A stretch of 64,000 nt of DNA from Dyella dinghuensis (GTDB taxonomy: Bacteria; Pseudomonadota; Gammaproteobacteria; Xanthomonadales; Rhodanobacteraceae), in contig NZ_RYZR01000002.1 of NCBI RefSeq assembly GCF_003977615.1, positions 125,214 through 189,213 on the forward strand. Reading direction: 5' to 3'. The translations under genes were made by a program, and so were the position numbers. The notes below the pieces were generated by a model that worked only from the letters and a program-made list of their open reading frames with translations, made no database searches and was not told the DNA's origin. Every line of letters starts with the position of its first letter. Within the stretch, counting starts at the first letter, position 1. Shown here in pieces: positions 51,236 to 59,887 of this stretch.

Positions 51236-52206
51236 CAGCGGCCCTCCCTGCGTGCCAGCTGGCGCAGCATCAAGCGTGCGATCAACAGCACGATGAAGGT
51301 CACGACAAACAGGAGGAAGCCCAGCGCGATTAGCGCGGAGCGATGCAAACCAACCGCTTCGTTGAATTCGTTGGCGATGCTCGAGGAAATCGAGGTACCC
51401 GGCATCAGCAACGACGACGTGATGTTGTAGGAGTTACCCAGCACGAACGTAACCGCCATGGTTTCGCCGAGCGCACGACCCAGCCCCAGGAAGATACCGC
51501 CGATCACGGCTGAACGGGTATAGGGCAGCACGATATCCCACACCACTTCCCACTTGGTGGAGCCGAGTGCGTATGACGATTCCTTGAGACGCGCAGGCAC
51601 CGTCTGGAACACTTCGCGCATCACTGAAGAAATGAAGGGCAGGATCATGACAGCGAGCACGACGCCCGCTGTGAGCAGGCCCAGGCCCAGCGGCGGACCC
51701 TGAAACAATTGGCCGATCAGCGGAATATTGCCGAGCGTATCGTTCATCCACGGCTCGATGCTGGCCATGAAGGGCACGAACACGAACAGGCCCCACATGC
51801 CGTAGATGATCGAGGGAATGCCGGCGAGCAATTCGATCGCCGTAGCCACCGGACCGCGCATCCAGCTGGGTGCGATCTCGGTAAGAAAAAGTGCGATGCC
51901 AAAACTTACGGGAACCGCAAGAACCAGCGCAATCAGCGACGTCACCAGTGTGCCGACAATCGGTGCGAGCGCACCGTATTGGTCTTCCACCGGATTCCAG
52001 TCGGAACTGAACAGGAAGTGGAAGCCATCCTTGAAGAGCACATCGCGGCCACCCCACAACGTGGACAGCGCAGCACCGAGCAGGGTGGCAAGGACCAGCA
52101 GGGCGCACAGACGCAACAGCAGGCGGAATATTAAATCGTGTCGTGCATCGGCGCGTGCGCGATGTTCGATATCGCGTCGGAGCGGTTCTGCGTTTATCGC
52201 TGACAT
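51235..52206 (-). CDS. pstC: Phosphate ABC transporter permease PstC
   Basis: 323 residues, six membrane segments after a ~25-residue cytoplasmic tail. Family blocks: FLFSSDWNPVEDQYGALAPI, GTLVTSLIALVLAVPVSFGI, ELLAGIPSIIYGMWGLFVF, and the EAA-type loop ESSYALGSTKWEVVWDIVLP followed by GLGRALGETMAVTFVLGN. It lies 108 bases after pstS, behind a strong hairpin. Confidence 0.96.
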   Translation of the reverse strand: MSAINAEPLRRDIEHRARADARHDLIFRLLLRLCALLVLATLLGAALSTLWGGRDVLFKDGFHFLFSSDWNPVEDQYGALAPIVGTLVTSLIALVLAVPVSFGIALFLTEIAPSWMRGPVATAIELLAGIPSIIYGMWGLFVFVPFMASIEPWMNDTLGNIPLIGQLFQGPPLGLGLLTAGVVLAVMILPFISSVMREVFQTVPARLKESSYALGSTKWEVVWDIVLPYTRSAVIGGIFLGLGRALGETMAVTFVLGNSYNITSSLLMPGTSISSSIANEFNEAVGLHRSALIALGFLLFVVTFIVLLIARLMLRQLARREGR

Positions 52207-52242
52207 GCTGAGGCGTTATCCGCGGTCGGTTTTAATCAGCAC

Positions 52243-52271
52243 GACGCGCGCAACCGTCGGTTGCGCGCGTC
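52243..52271. terminator. Strong hairpin between pstS and pstC
   Basis: A 14-base perfect inverted repeat with one central base (52243-52256 and 52258-52271), 44 bases after the pstS stop in the minus direction. No T-run follows (GTGCTGATT), so it more likely stabilises the pstS message or causes partial attenuation, keeping the binding protein in excess over the permease. Confidence 0.65.
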
Positions 52272-52314
52272 GCAAGTCACTACAGCTGTTGCTGTCCTTG
52301 CGACAGCGATCAGC

Positions 52315-53349
52315 TTACATCTTGTATTCGCTGGCCCAGTAGGCTTCGATCTGCTGCACCAGCGTGTCTGGCAGGGGCACGTAGTTCAGCGTGCGAGCCG
52401 AATCCTGGCCGTGCTCATAAGCCCACTTGAAGAAGTCGAAAGCAACCTTGGTATTGGCAGCATTCTTCGGCGTCTTGTACATGATGACCCATGACGTGGC
52501 AGTGATCGGCCAAGCCTGAGCACCCGGAGCGTTCGTCATCAGCAGGTTGAAGTCTTTCGCGCTCTTCCAATCAGCCGTGTTGGCGGCAGCCTGGAAGCTG
52601 GCGGTGTTCGGCTCGACGACATTGCCGGCGGCATTCTTCATCTTCGCGTAGCCAAGATGATTCGTCAGCGCGTACGCGTATTCGACATAGCCGATCGAGT
52701 TCGGAATCTGCTTGATGTAAGCGGCGACGCCTTCGTTGCCCTTGCCACCGATACCGGTCGGCCACTGCACGGCAGTGCCTTCACCGACTTTCGACTTCCA
52801 ATCCGCGCTCACCTTCGAGAGGTAGTCGGTGAAGTTGAAGGTCGTACCCGAACCGTCCGAACGATGCACCACATAGATCTTCGACGACGGCAGGTGCACG
52901 CCGGGATTGATCTTGGCGATGGCCGGATCGTTCCACATGGTGATCTTGCCGAGATAGATGTCACCCAGCGTCGGGCCGTCGAGCACCAGCGTGCCCGGAG
53001 CGACGCCAGCCACGTTGAACGCCGGTACGATGCCGCCGATCACGTCGGGGAACTGGCCCAGACCGAACTTGGCCAGGTCTTCCGGCTTCAGCGGCATATC
53101 GGATGCGCCGAAGTCGACCGTGCCGGCCTTGATCTGAGCGATACCGCCGCCCGAACCAATCGACTGATAGTTGATGTGATTGCCGGTCTTCTCGGCGTAA
53201 GCCGCCGACCACTTTGAGATGACGGGATAGACGAAGCTGGAGCCCGCACCAGTGATGTCGGTAGCGTGCGCCGTCATGCCGAAGACGGACGCAGCGACCG
53301 CAATGGCGAGCGCGCCGAGGCGAGACGGGAGTTTGAATGAAGTCAACAC
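52315..53349 (-). CDS. pstS: Periplasmic phosphate-binding protein
   Basis: 344 residues: signal peptide cleaved after AHA (residue ~28), then TDITGAGSSFVYPVISKW, the first phosphate loop of PstS, GSGGGIAQIKAGTVDFGASD as the second, and VVHRSDGSGTTFNFTDYL as the third. Captures phosphate for PstCAB. It is the first gene of the pst operon and carries a Pho box about 90 bases upstream. Confidence 0.96.
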   Translation of the reverse strand: MLTSFKLPSRLGALAIAVAASVFGMTAHATDITGAGSSFVYPVISKWSAAYAEKTGNHINYQSIGSGGGIAQIKAGTVDFGASDMPLKPEDLAKFGLGQFPDVIGGIVPAFNVAGVAPGTLVLDGPTLGDIYLGKITMWNDPAIAKINPGVHLPSSKIYVVHRSDGSGTTFNFTDYLSKVSADWKSKVGEGTAVQWPTGIGGKGNEGVAAYIKQIPNSIGYVEYAYALTNHLGYAKMKNAAGNVVEPNTASFQAAANTADWKSAKDFNLLMTNAPGAQAWPITATSWVIMYKTPKNAANTKVAFDFFKWAYEHGQDSARTLNYVPLPDTLVQQIEAYWASEYKM

Positions 53350-53435
53350 AGTGGCTCCTTTGGAGGGAAGTGGCGAGTCATGCCGTAAAGTCCCTCTATT
53401 GCAGGGGCTGGGTGTTGCAATGAGATGAGATGAAT

Positions 53436-53453
53436 ATTTCAGCCTTATGACAG
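53436..53453 (-). promoter_or_regulatory. Pho box upstream of pstS
   Basis: Read on the minus strand: CTGTCATAAGGCTGAAAT, two seven-base PhoB half-sites (CTGTCAT exact, CTGAAAT near) with a four-base spacer. It is 87-104 bases ahead of the pstS ATG. PhoB activation under phosphate limitation is the expected effect. Confidence 0.8.
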
Positions 53454-53477
53454 TCGCAAGAATTTAGCGGCCGACGG

Positions 53478-54137
53478 CTAGGGCAGAGTCGAACCAACCC
53501 GTTCGAGCTCGAGCACCTCAAGTGCACGCAAGCGATTGACGATGCGACAGAAAAGCAGTGCGGTGCGCTCGGCGTCATAGACCGCCGAATGGGCTTCGCG
53601 GGCATCGAACGTATAACCGGCAGCTTGCACTGCCTTGCTTAAAACTGTCTGTCCGAAGGCCAATCCGCTCAGTGTGACGGTGTCAAACGTGCTGAAAGGA
53701 TGGAACGGATTGCGCTTATGGCCGACACGGCGCACCGCCGCATTCAGAAAGCCTAGATCGAATGCCGCGTTATGTCCGACGAGGATGGCGCGCTGGCAAT
53801 CGTCCTCGCGAATGGCTAAACGCACGGCCTGAAATATATGGTCGAGCGCCGCGCGTTCGTTCAATGCCCCGCGCAGCGGGTTGTCCGGATCGATGCCGGT
53901 GATTTCCAGCGAGCGCGGATCGATGTTCGCACCGGGGAAGGGTTCGACATGCGTCGATACGACCGGATGAGGGTAAAGGTTGCCCTCCTGATCCATGCCG
54001 ATGGCAACGGCGGCTATTTCAAGCAGCGCGTCGCGTTCCGCATCGAACCCGCCCGTCTCCACATCCACGACTACCGGCAGGAAACCGCGGAACCGGTCGG
54101 CCATCAGCGCCGCCATGCTGTTGTTGAGTTGCTCCAT
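53478..54137 (-). CDS. rnt: Ribonuclease T
   Basis: 219 residues with the DEDDh motifs: [11 protein letters not shown] (Exo I), [12 protein letters not shown] (Exo II) and [16 protein letters not shown] (Exo III, His and Asp). The N-terminal [14 protein letters not shown] and [20 protein letters not shown] are characteristic. Matures the 3' ends of tRNA and 5S/23S rRNA. An internal ATG (MADRF, 11 codons later) is an alternative start. It sits between pstS and the porin without functional link. Confidence 0.93.
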   Translation of the reverse strand: MEQLNNSMAALMADRFRGFLPVVVDVETGGFDAERDALLEIAAVAIGMDQEGNLYPHPVVSTHVEPFPGANIDPRSLEITGIDPDNPLRGALNERAALDHIFQAVRLAIREDDCQRAILVGHNAAFDLGFLNAAVRRVGHKRNPFHPFSTFDTVTLSGLAFGQTVLSKAVQAAGYTFDAREAHSAVYDAERTALLFCRIVNRLRALEVLELERVGSTLP

Positions 54138-54206
54138 CGGACAAGCATATCAGCCGCCCCGGCGATTCCGTTTGCCATGTGGCGAACCGTATGGTTTGTC
54201 TTCGTT

Positions 54207-54224
54207 CTGTCACATAACATCCAT
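54207..54224 (+). promoter_or_regulatory. Possible Pho box upstream of the porin gene
   Basis: CTGTCACATAACATCCAT: the first half-site matches the PhoB consensus at six of seven positions, the second at four of seven. It lies about 105 bases ahead of the porin ATG. The match is moderate; the neighbouring pst operon makes it plausible. Confidence 0.5.
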
Positions 54225-54328
54225 CTAACGGTAAAGCTCCCGCTTGATCATGCCACCAACCCGCCGGTCGCCTCAGGGGAATCTAAGGTGTCCATCGCGG
54301 ATCCATTGATATAAGCGGAGACAACAAC

Positions 54329-56023
54329 ATGCGTTCCAAGATGCTCACGGTGGCCATCGCTGCCGGTTTGGGCTTGACCAGCGTTACAGCTGTGTCGGCA
54401 CAGACGACGTCCAACAAGAAAGTGACCGTTAGTGCGGCAGAGCTGGCTCAGATGAAGGCTGAGATCGCAGCGCTGGAACAGAAGGTCTCGGATCTGGAAT
54501 CCCAGTCGGCTGCTCAGACGCAGGCGCAGCAGGAAACAGCGCAGTCCGTGCAGGCTACTCAGGCGCAAGTGCAGGCCACCCAGGCTCAGGTGGTACAGGC
54601 GCAGCAGCAAGTTGCAACCAAGACCGGCGACACGTTCGGCGGCATGGGCGGCGTGAAGTGGACGTTTGGTGGCTTCCTGGCGGCCGAATCGGTTTACCGC
54701 TCGCGCGACACCGGTGACGATATCAACAGCAAGTACGCGAACATTCCGTTCCAGGGCGGCACCAGCACGGCGCCGATCAACACCGGCAGCGGCGCAACCA
54801 CGACCTATCCGGTCACCAATGCGCGCAACGACCAGTTCCTGGAAAGCTCGCGTCAGAGCCGCCTGACCATCAAGGCCGAAGCGGACATCAACGACACGAC
54901 GCACGTCACTGGCTACTACGAGATGGACTTCCTCGGTGGCGCCCAGACGGCGAACATGAACGAGAGCAACTCGTACAACCCGCGTATCCGCCAGTTGTGG
55001 ACCAATGTGGATTGGGACACCTACGGTTTGCATCTGTTGACCGGTCAGGCATGGTCGCTGCTGACGCTTGATAGTGTCGGTATCACCCCAGGCAAGGAAC
55101 AGCTGCCGCCGTCGATCGACGCACAGTACGTGCCGGGCTTCACCTGGGCACGTCAGACGCAGGTCCGCCTCGTCAAAGATTGGAACAAGATGTGGTGGTT
55201 GGGTATCTCGCTGGAAAATCCGCAGACGGCCGGTGTCGGCTCTGTGGCCGGCGCAGGCAGCAAGGGTTACACCACCACCACGGCTACGATCCAGGCCGGC
55301 AATACGTATGACACGCTCAACACCGTTTCGCTCAACAGCGTTCCGGATGTGATCGTGAAGTTCGCGGCTGATCCGGGTTGGGGTCACTACGAAGTGTTCG
55401 GTATCGCGCGCCAGTTCGAAACCCGCGTGACACCGACCACGGCTGACGGCGGTCCCGAAGCCACCAGCAACAAGACCACGCACGGCAGCGGCGCCGGCTT
55501 CGGCATGCTGCTCCCGATCGTTCCGAAGGTGCTGGACTTCCAGTTCTCCGGCATGAGCGGCAAGGGCATTGGCCGTTACGGTTCGGCTCAGTTGAACGAC
55601 ATCACCTACAACCCGAGCGGCGCTCCGGAACCGCTGAAGGAAAACATGGTGCTCGGCACGCTGACCTGGCACGCCACGCCTGACTTCGACTTGTACGTCG
55701 CTGGCGGCCGCGAGCAGGAAGACAGCTACCTGACCTCCGGCGTGAACGGCAAGCCGTTCGGTTACGGCGCAGCCCTCCTCGGCTACAACAACAGCGACTG
55801 CTTGATCTACGGTGCAGCCACCGATTGCACGGGCCAGACCCGTCAGATCGCGCAGGAAACCGCTGGTTTCTGGTGGAAGTTCTACCAGGGCAAGTTCGGC
55901 CGCGTGCAGTTCGGTACACAGTTCTCGCATACCACGCGCAAACTGTTCTCGGACATCAACGGCAACGCCCCGACTGCTGCAGACAACATGGTGTTCACCA
56001 GCTTCCGTTTCTACCCGTTCTGA
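54329..56023 (+). CDS. DcaP-like outer-membrane porin with N-terminal coiled coil
   Basis: 564 residues: signal peptide (cleavage near VSAQ), a coiled-coil segment (~residues 30-95; LAQMKAEIAALEQKVSDLES then many Q/A/T heptads), and a beta barrel with alternating strands ending in aromatic FRFYPF, the outer-membrane sorting end. SRQSRLTIKAEADINDTTHV and LWTNVDWDTYGLHLLTGQAW resemble the DcaP family of trimeric porins. With a possible Pho box and the pst operon nearby, phosphate or organophosphate uptake is a reasonable guess, but it is not an OprO/OprP type. Confidence 0.78.
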   Translation: MRSKMLTVAIAAGLGLTSVTAVSAQTTSNKKVTVSAAELAQMKAEIAALEQKVSDLESQSAAQTQAQQETAQSVQATQAQVQATQAQVVQAQQQVATKTGDTFGGMGGVKWTFGGFLAAESVYRSRDTGDDINSKYANIPFQGGTSTAPINTGSGATTTYPVTNARNDQFLESSRQSRLTIKAEADINDTTHVTGYYEMDFLGGAQTANMNESNSYNPRIRQLWTNVDWDTYGLHLLTGQAWSLLTLDSVGITPGKEQLPPSIDAQYVPGFTWARQTQVRLVKDWNKMWWLGISLENPQTAGVGSVAGAGSKGYTTTTATIQAGNTYDTLNTVSLNSVPDVIVKFAADPGWGHYEVFGIARQFETRVTPTTADGGPEATSNKTTHGSGAGFGMLLPIVPKVLDFQFSGMSGKGIGRYGSAQLNDITYNPSGAPEPLKENMVLGTLTWHATPDFDLYVAGGREQEDSYLTSGVNGKPFGYGAALLGYNNSDCLIYGAATDCTGQTRQIAQETAGFWWKFYQGKFGRVQFGTQFSHTTRKLFSDINGNAPTAADNMVFTSFRFYPF

Positions 56024-56083
56024 TCGGCAGGCAACGGATAGCCGCAACGAGCTATCGGAATGGAGTTCGACCTAAGGATGGAA

Positions 56084-56116
56084 AAACGGCGGGCATATGC
56101 CCGCCGTTTGCTTTTT
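56084..56116 (+). terminator. Rho-independent terminator of the porin gene
   Basis: A perfect 26-base palindrome (56084-56109, centre ATAT) with CGGCGGGC arms is followed by GCTTTTT. It lies 60 bases after the porin stop and 16 bases past the nth stop on the other strand, so it may serve both. Confidence 0.9.
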
Positions 56117-56131
56117 CGCGTTTCAAAAAAA

Positions 56132-56770
56132 TTACGTCGCGGGCGTCTTGTCGCGATAACGGCATAGATCGCGGATCACGCAATTGGGGCAATCCGGTTT
56201 GCGTGCCTTGCATACGTAACGTCCGTGCAGGATCAGCCAGTGATGCGCATCCTGTTTGAACTCGGGCGGTATCACTTTTTCCAGTTTGTCTTCGACCGCA
56301 CGAACATCTTTGCCCGGCGCCAATCCTGTGCGATTGGCGACACGAAAGATGTGCGTGTCCACCGCGATCGTCGGATGGCCGAATGCTGTGTTGAGCACCA
56401 CGTTCGCTGTCTTGCGGCCGACGCCGGGTAACGCCTCAAGCGCTTCGCGCGTGTCCGGAACCTTGCAGTCGTATTGATCGACCAGGATGCGGCACAGCGC
56501 TATCACGTTTTTCGCTTTCGCGTTGAACAGGCCGATGGTGCTGATATAGCGCTTGAGCTTCTCCTCGCCTAAATCGAGGATGGCCTGAGGCGTATTGGCA
56601 ACCGGATAAAGTTTGCGCGTTGCCTTGTTGACGCCAACATCAGTCGCCTGTGCCGAGAGCACGACGGCAACGAGAAGCTCGAATGGCGTGGTGTAAGCCA
56701 GCTCCGTGGTGGGGTGCGGATTGAGTTCGCGCAGGCGCGTAAACAGTTCAACCACATCCGCTCGCTTCAC
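56132..56770 (-). CDS. nth: Endonuclease III
   Basis: 212 residues. Helix-hairpin-helix [20 protein letters not shown] with the catalytic Lys, the catalytic Asp in [13 protein letters not shown], and the [4Fe-4S] set C-x6-C-x2-C-x5-C at the end ([17 protein letters not shown]). A DNA glycosylase/AP lyase for oxidised pyrimidines. It overlaps rnfB by 4 bases; the nth-rnfB pairing is common in gammaproteobacteria. Confidence 0.97.
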   Translation of the reverse strand: MKRADVVELFTRLRELNPHPTTELAYTTPFELLVAVVLSAQATDVGVNKATRKLYPVANTPQAILDLGEEKLKRYISTIGLFNAKAKNVIALCRILVDQYDCKVPDTREALEALPGVGRKTANVVLNTAFGHPTIAVDTHIFRVANRTGLAPGKDVRAVEDKLEKVIPPEFKQDAHHWLILHGRYVCKARKPDCPNCVIRDLCRYRDKTPAT

Positions 56771-57375
56771 GCTTTGGGCTCCTGCTTCTTTGCTTTAGCG
56801 CGTGCAAGCGCATCCAGCACACTCTGTTTTGTTCCGGGGGTATGGACTTCCGCCTTGCGTGATGCAAGCTCCGCTTCGCGTGAAGCTTGCTGTTCCGCAA
56901 GACGAGCTTCGCGCCGTTGAAAATGCGCGCGTGCTACATCCATGTGCGCCTGATCATTGGCCTGCGAAAACGGCATTGGTTCGAGCACGATGCAATCGAC
57001 GGGGCAGGCGGGAACACATCGTTCGCAGCCGGTGCAATCGTCGGCGATCACCGTATGCATCAACTTGTTGGCGCCGACGATGGCGTCGACGGGGCACACC
57101 TGGATGCACTTGGTGCATCCGATGCAATCGGCTTCGACAATGCGCGCCAGTGTGCGAGGTTTTTCGACGCCGTTATCGGGGTTCAGGGGAATCGGTGCGC
57201 GGCCAAGTAACGCGGCAAGTTGCGCAATGCCGGCAGCGCCACCCGGCGGACATTGATTGATGTCGGCGTCGCCCTTGGCGATCGCCTCTGCGTAAGGGCG
57301 ACAGCCGTGATAACCGCATTGTTCGCATTGCGTTTGCGGTAACAGGGCGTCGATGCGGTCGGCGAGCGTTGTCAT
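56767..57375 (-). CDS. rnfB: RnfB/RsxB-type iron-sulfur protein
   Basis: 202 residues. The Fe-S domain [20 protein letters not shown]...NQCPPGG is followed by two ferredoxin clusters, [12 protein letters not shown] and [12 protein letters not shown], and a basic, Ala/Glu/Lys-rich helical tail. It lacks the N-terminal membrane helix of the Rnf/Rsx complex subunit, and no other rnf gene is here, as in many Xanthomonadales, so a soluble electron-transfer role, perhaps for the neighbouring nth Fe-S enzyme, is possible. Confidence 0.88.
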   Translation of the reverse strand: MTTLADRIDALLPQTQCEQCGYHGCRPYAEAIAKGDADINQCPPGGAAGIAQLAALLGRAPIPLNPDNGVEKPRTLARIVEADCIGCTKCIQVCPVDAIVGANKLMHTVIADDCTGCERCVPACPVDCIVLEPMPFSQANDQAHMDVARAHFQRREARLAEQQASREAELASRKAEVHTPGTKQSVLDALARAKAKKQEPKA

Positions 57376-57442
57376 GGTTCGTTGAATGTCACGCCTCAGG
57401 AATCTATCCGCACGTTTTGAGCAACATCTGCCAATCCCTCAT

Positions 57443-57612
57443 CGTCATTCCGGCGCAGGCCGGAATCCAGTGACTGCATCGCTCGATTTTCGCGATCCCG
57501 CTCTATAGATTCTGCTAACGATTAAGCGAAGTTATCGCGAAAATCGGTACCGTTCGCCACTGGATTCCGGCCTGCGCCGAGGCGCCTTACAACGGCGTAG
57601 CCGGTCAATGAC
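57443..57612. repeat. Nested long inverted repeat (MITE- or REP-cluster-like element)
   Basis: Outer arms of 22 bases (57451-57472 with 57558-57579) and inner arms of 13 bases (57484-57496 with 57534-57546) are all perfect, so the 129-base unit folds into a long interrupted hairpin. The outer arm itself contains the small palindrome CCGGCGCAGGCCGG. It fills most of the 297-base gap between rnfB and metG; nothing else is visible in that gap. Confidence 0.85.
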
Positions 57613-57672
57613 GGTGAGGTACTTCTGGCGCCACGATAACATCGACGCTTCGGTTTCAAAGAGCAAAAAGCT

Positions 57673-59766
57673 TCAGCGCACCGTAGCGCCCGGCTTGGCA
57701 CCCTGATCCGCATCGAGCAGAAACAGATCGTTGCCACCGTCACCGGCCGAAAGAATCATCCCTTCAGACAATCCAAAACGCATTTTGCGCGGCGCTAGAT
57801 TGGCGATAAACACCACATTGCGGCCGATCAGCTTTTCCGGCTCGCCGTAAGCCGCGCGAATGCCCGAGAAAATCTGGCGCTTGCCGAGCGGGCCAGCATC
57901 CAGTTCAAAACGTAGCAGCTTGTCCGAGCCATCGACGAATTCGCAGGCGAGCACCTTGCCTACGCGCAAATCGAGTTTGGAGAAATCGTCGATGCCGATG
58001 ATGTTGCTTTCTGCTGTCGCTGTGGGCGCGTTGTCCGTCATGTTCTTGTTTTCTTTCTTGGCAGGTTTTTTAGGTGTGGTTGGCTCGGGCGTCGAGCCCA
58101 GCGACTCTTTCGAGGCTTCGACCATCGCTTCGATGTGCTTGAAGTCGATGCGAGCTAGCAGCGGTTCGAACGAACGAATGGTGTGATTGTGCAGCGTGGC
58201 GCAGGCCGAATCGAAATCGGCAATAGGCGCCGCAAGGAACTGTTCTGCCGCGGCCACCGTTGCCGGGAGCACCGGTTTCAGTAAACCGGCCAGCAAACGG
58301 AACGCTGCCAGCGAGAACGAGCAGACCTGATGCAGTTCGTCGCGCTGGGATTCATCCTTCGCCATCACCCACGGTGCCTTGGCGGCGATGTGGCCATTGA
58401 CCAAGTCGGCGATCAGCACGAAGCGGCGCATCGCTTCGGCAAATTCACCGCCTTCATACAGCGCAGGCACACCTTCATAGTGCGAGATGAGCACGCGCCA
58501 CAACTCGTTCTGTTCTTCCGAGAATTGTGCGGCAAGACGCCCCTCGAAGAATTTGTGCACGAAGCCCGCTGTTCGGCTGGCGATGTTCACCCACTTGCCG
58601 ATCAGATGCGAATTGACGCGCTCTTCGAATGCCTTCAGATCCAGATCGACATCGACGGGGGTGTCGCTGAGCATCGTGGCGAAGTAGTAGCGCAGAAACT
58701 CCGGATGCAGGCCGGAATCAAGATACGTGCGCGCCTGGATGAACGTGCCGCGCGATTTGGACATCTTCGCGCCGTTCACCGTTAGGTAGCCATTGACGTG
58801 CAGTGCCGTCGGCGTGCGGAACTTCGCGCCATGCAACATGGCGGGCCAGAACAGACCGTGGAAATTGATGATGTCCTTGCCGATGAAGTGATGCATTTCT
58901 GCGTCGCTGTCGGGCGCAAGGAAATCGTCGAACTTCAATCCGGTTCGATCGCACAGCGCCTTGAAGCTGGCGAGATAGCCAACCGGCGCATCGAGCCACA
59001 CATAGAAAAACTTGCCCGGCGCATCGGGAATCGGAAAACCGAAGTAGGGCGCATCGCGCGAGATGTCCCAATCTTTAAGGCCGCCGTCGAGCCACTCCAT
59101 TAACTTTGCCACGACACCCGCATCGGCAACGCGCTCGCCATGGGTGAGCTTGCCGGCAAACCAGTCGCGCAACAGCGACTCGAATTTGCCCAGTTCGAAG
59201 AAGTAGTGCTCCGAATCGCGCAGCACCGGTGTAGCGCCGGACATTACCGAGTACGGGTTGATCAGATCGGTCGGTGCATACGTTGCGCCGCAGTTTTCGC
59301 AATTGTCGCCGTATTGATCGTGCGTGCCGCAGTTAGGGCATGTGCCTTTGATATAGCGGTCAGGCAAAAACATCAGCTTTTCAGGATCGAAAAGCTGCTG
59401 AATGCTGCGACGCGCGATGTAACCGGCATCGCGCAGGCGCGTGTAGATCAGCGACGCCAGTTCGCGGTTTTCTTCCGAATGCGTCGTGTAGTAGTTGTCG
59501 TAGCTGAAATGGAAGTCGGCAAAATCAGCCTCGTGGCTGGCGCGCATCGTGGCGATAAACGCCTCCGGCGATACGCCAGCCTTTTCCGCCGCCAGCATGA
59601 TCGGCGTGCCATGGGCATCGTCCGCGGCGACAAAGTACACCTCACTGCCCATCATCCGCTGCGCGCGGACCCAGATGTCGCTCTGGATGTACCCAAGCAT
59701 GTGACCCAGATGCAGCGGGCCATTTGCGTAGGGAAGGGCGTGGGTGACGAGTAGGCGGCGGGGCAT
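57673..59766 (-). CDS. metG: Methionyl-tRNA synthetase
   Basis: 697 residues from the ATG at 59766 (MPRRLLVTHALPYANG); the frame is open to 59796, but a CATAAT at about 59790 looks like a -10 element, which would leave only the inner start. HIGH motif PLHLGHM, zinc knuckle CPNCGTHDQYGDNCENCGA, KMSKS motif GAKMSKSRGTF, anticodon-binding helices, and a C-terminal tRNA-binding OB domain (DFSKLDLRVGKVLACEFVDG...GMILSAGDGG) joined by a Lys-rich linker. It charges elongator and initiator tRNA-Met. Confidence 0.96.
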   Translation of the reverse strand: MPRRLLVTHALPYANGPLHLGHMLGYIQSDIWVRAQRMMGSEVYFVAADDAHGTPIMLAAEKAGVSPEAFIATMRASHEADFADFHFSYDNYYTTHSEENRELASLIYTRLRDAGYIARRSIQQLFDPEKLMFLPDRYIKGTCPNCGTHDQYGDNCENCGATYAPTDLINPYSVMSGATPVLRDSEHYFFELGKFESLLRDWFAGKLTHGERVADAGVVAKLMEWLDGGLKDWDISRDAPYFGFPIPDAPGKFFYVWLDAPVGYLASFKALCDRTGLKFDDFLAPDSDAEMHHFIGKDIINFHGLFWPAMLHGAKFRTPTALHVNGYLTVNGAKMSKSRGTFIQARTYLDSGLHPEFLRYYFATMLSDTPVDVDLDLKAFEERVNSHLIGKWVNIASRTAGFVHKFFEGRLAAQFSEEQNELWRVLISHYEGVPALYEGGEFAEAMRRFVLIADLVNGHIAAKAPWVMAKDESQRDELHQVCSFSLAAFRLLAGLLKPVLPATVAAAEQFLAAPIADFDSACATLHNHTIRSFEPLLARIDFKHIEAMVEASKESLGSTPEPTTPKKPAKKENKNMTDNAPTATAESNIIGIDDFSKLDLRVGKVLACEFVDGSDKLLRFELDAGPLGKRQIFSGIRAAYGEPEKLIGRNVVFIANLAPRKMRFGLSEGMILSAGDGGNDLFLLDADQGAKPGATVR

Positions 59767-59887
59767 GGTTTCGGCGCTGGCTGGAGAGCTGCGCATTATG
59801 ACACGGGCTGTGTATTGCTCCGCGCGACGACCCGCGCTGTGCCGGCGCCCATCGTTGCCGATGGGTGCCGGCAGTTTGGCCGGGTCG

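Noticed and set aside
54248-56047. A 599-codon minus-strand frame opposite the porin gene
   Set aside because: Antisense shadow of a strongly biased coding sequence; no start signal, and the plus strand encodes a convincing porin with signal peptide.
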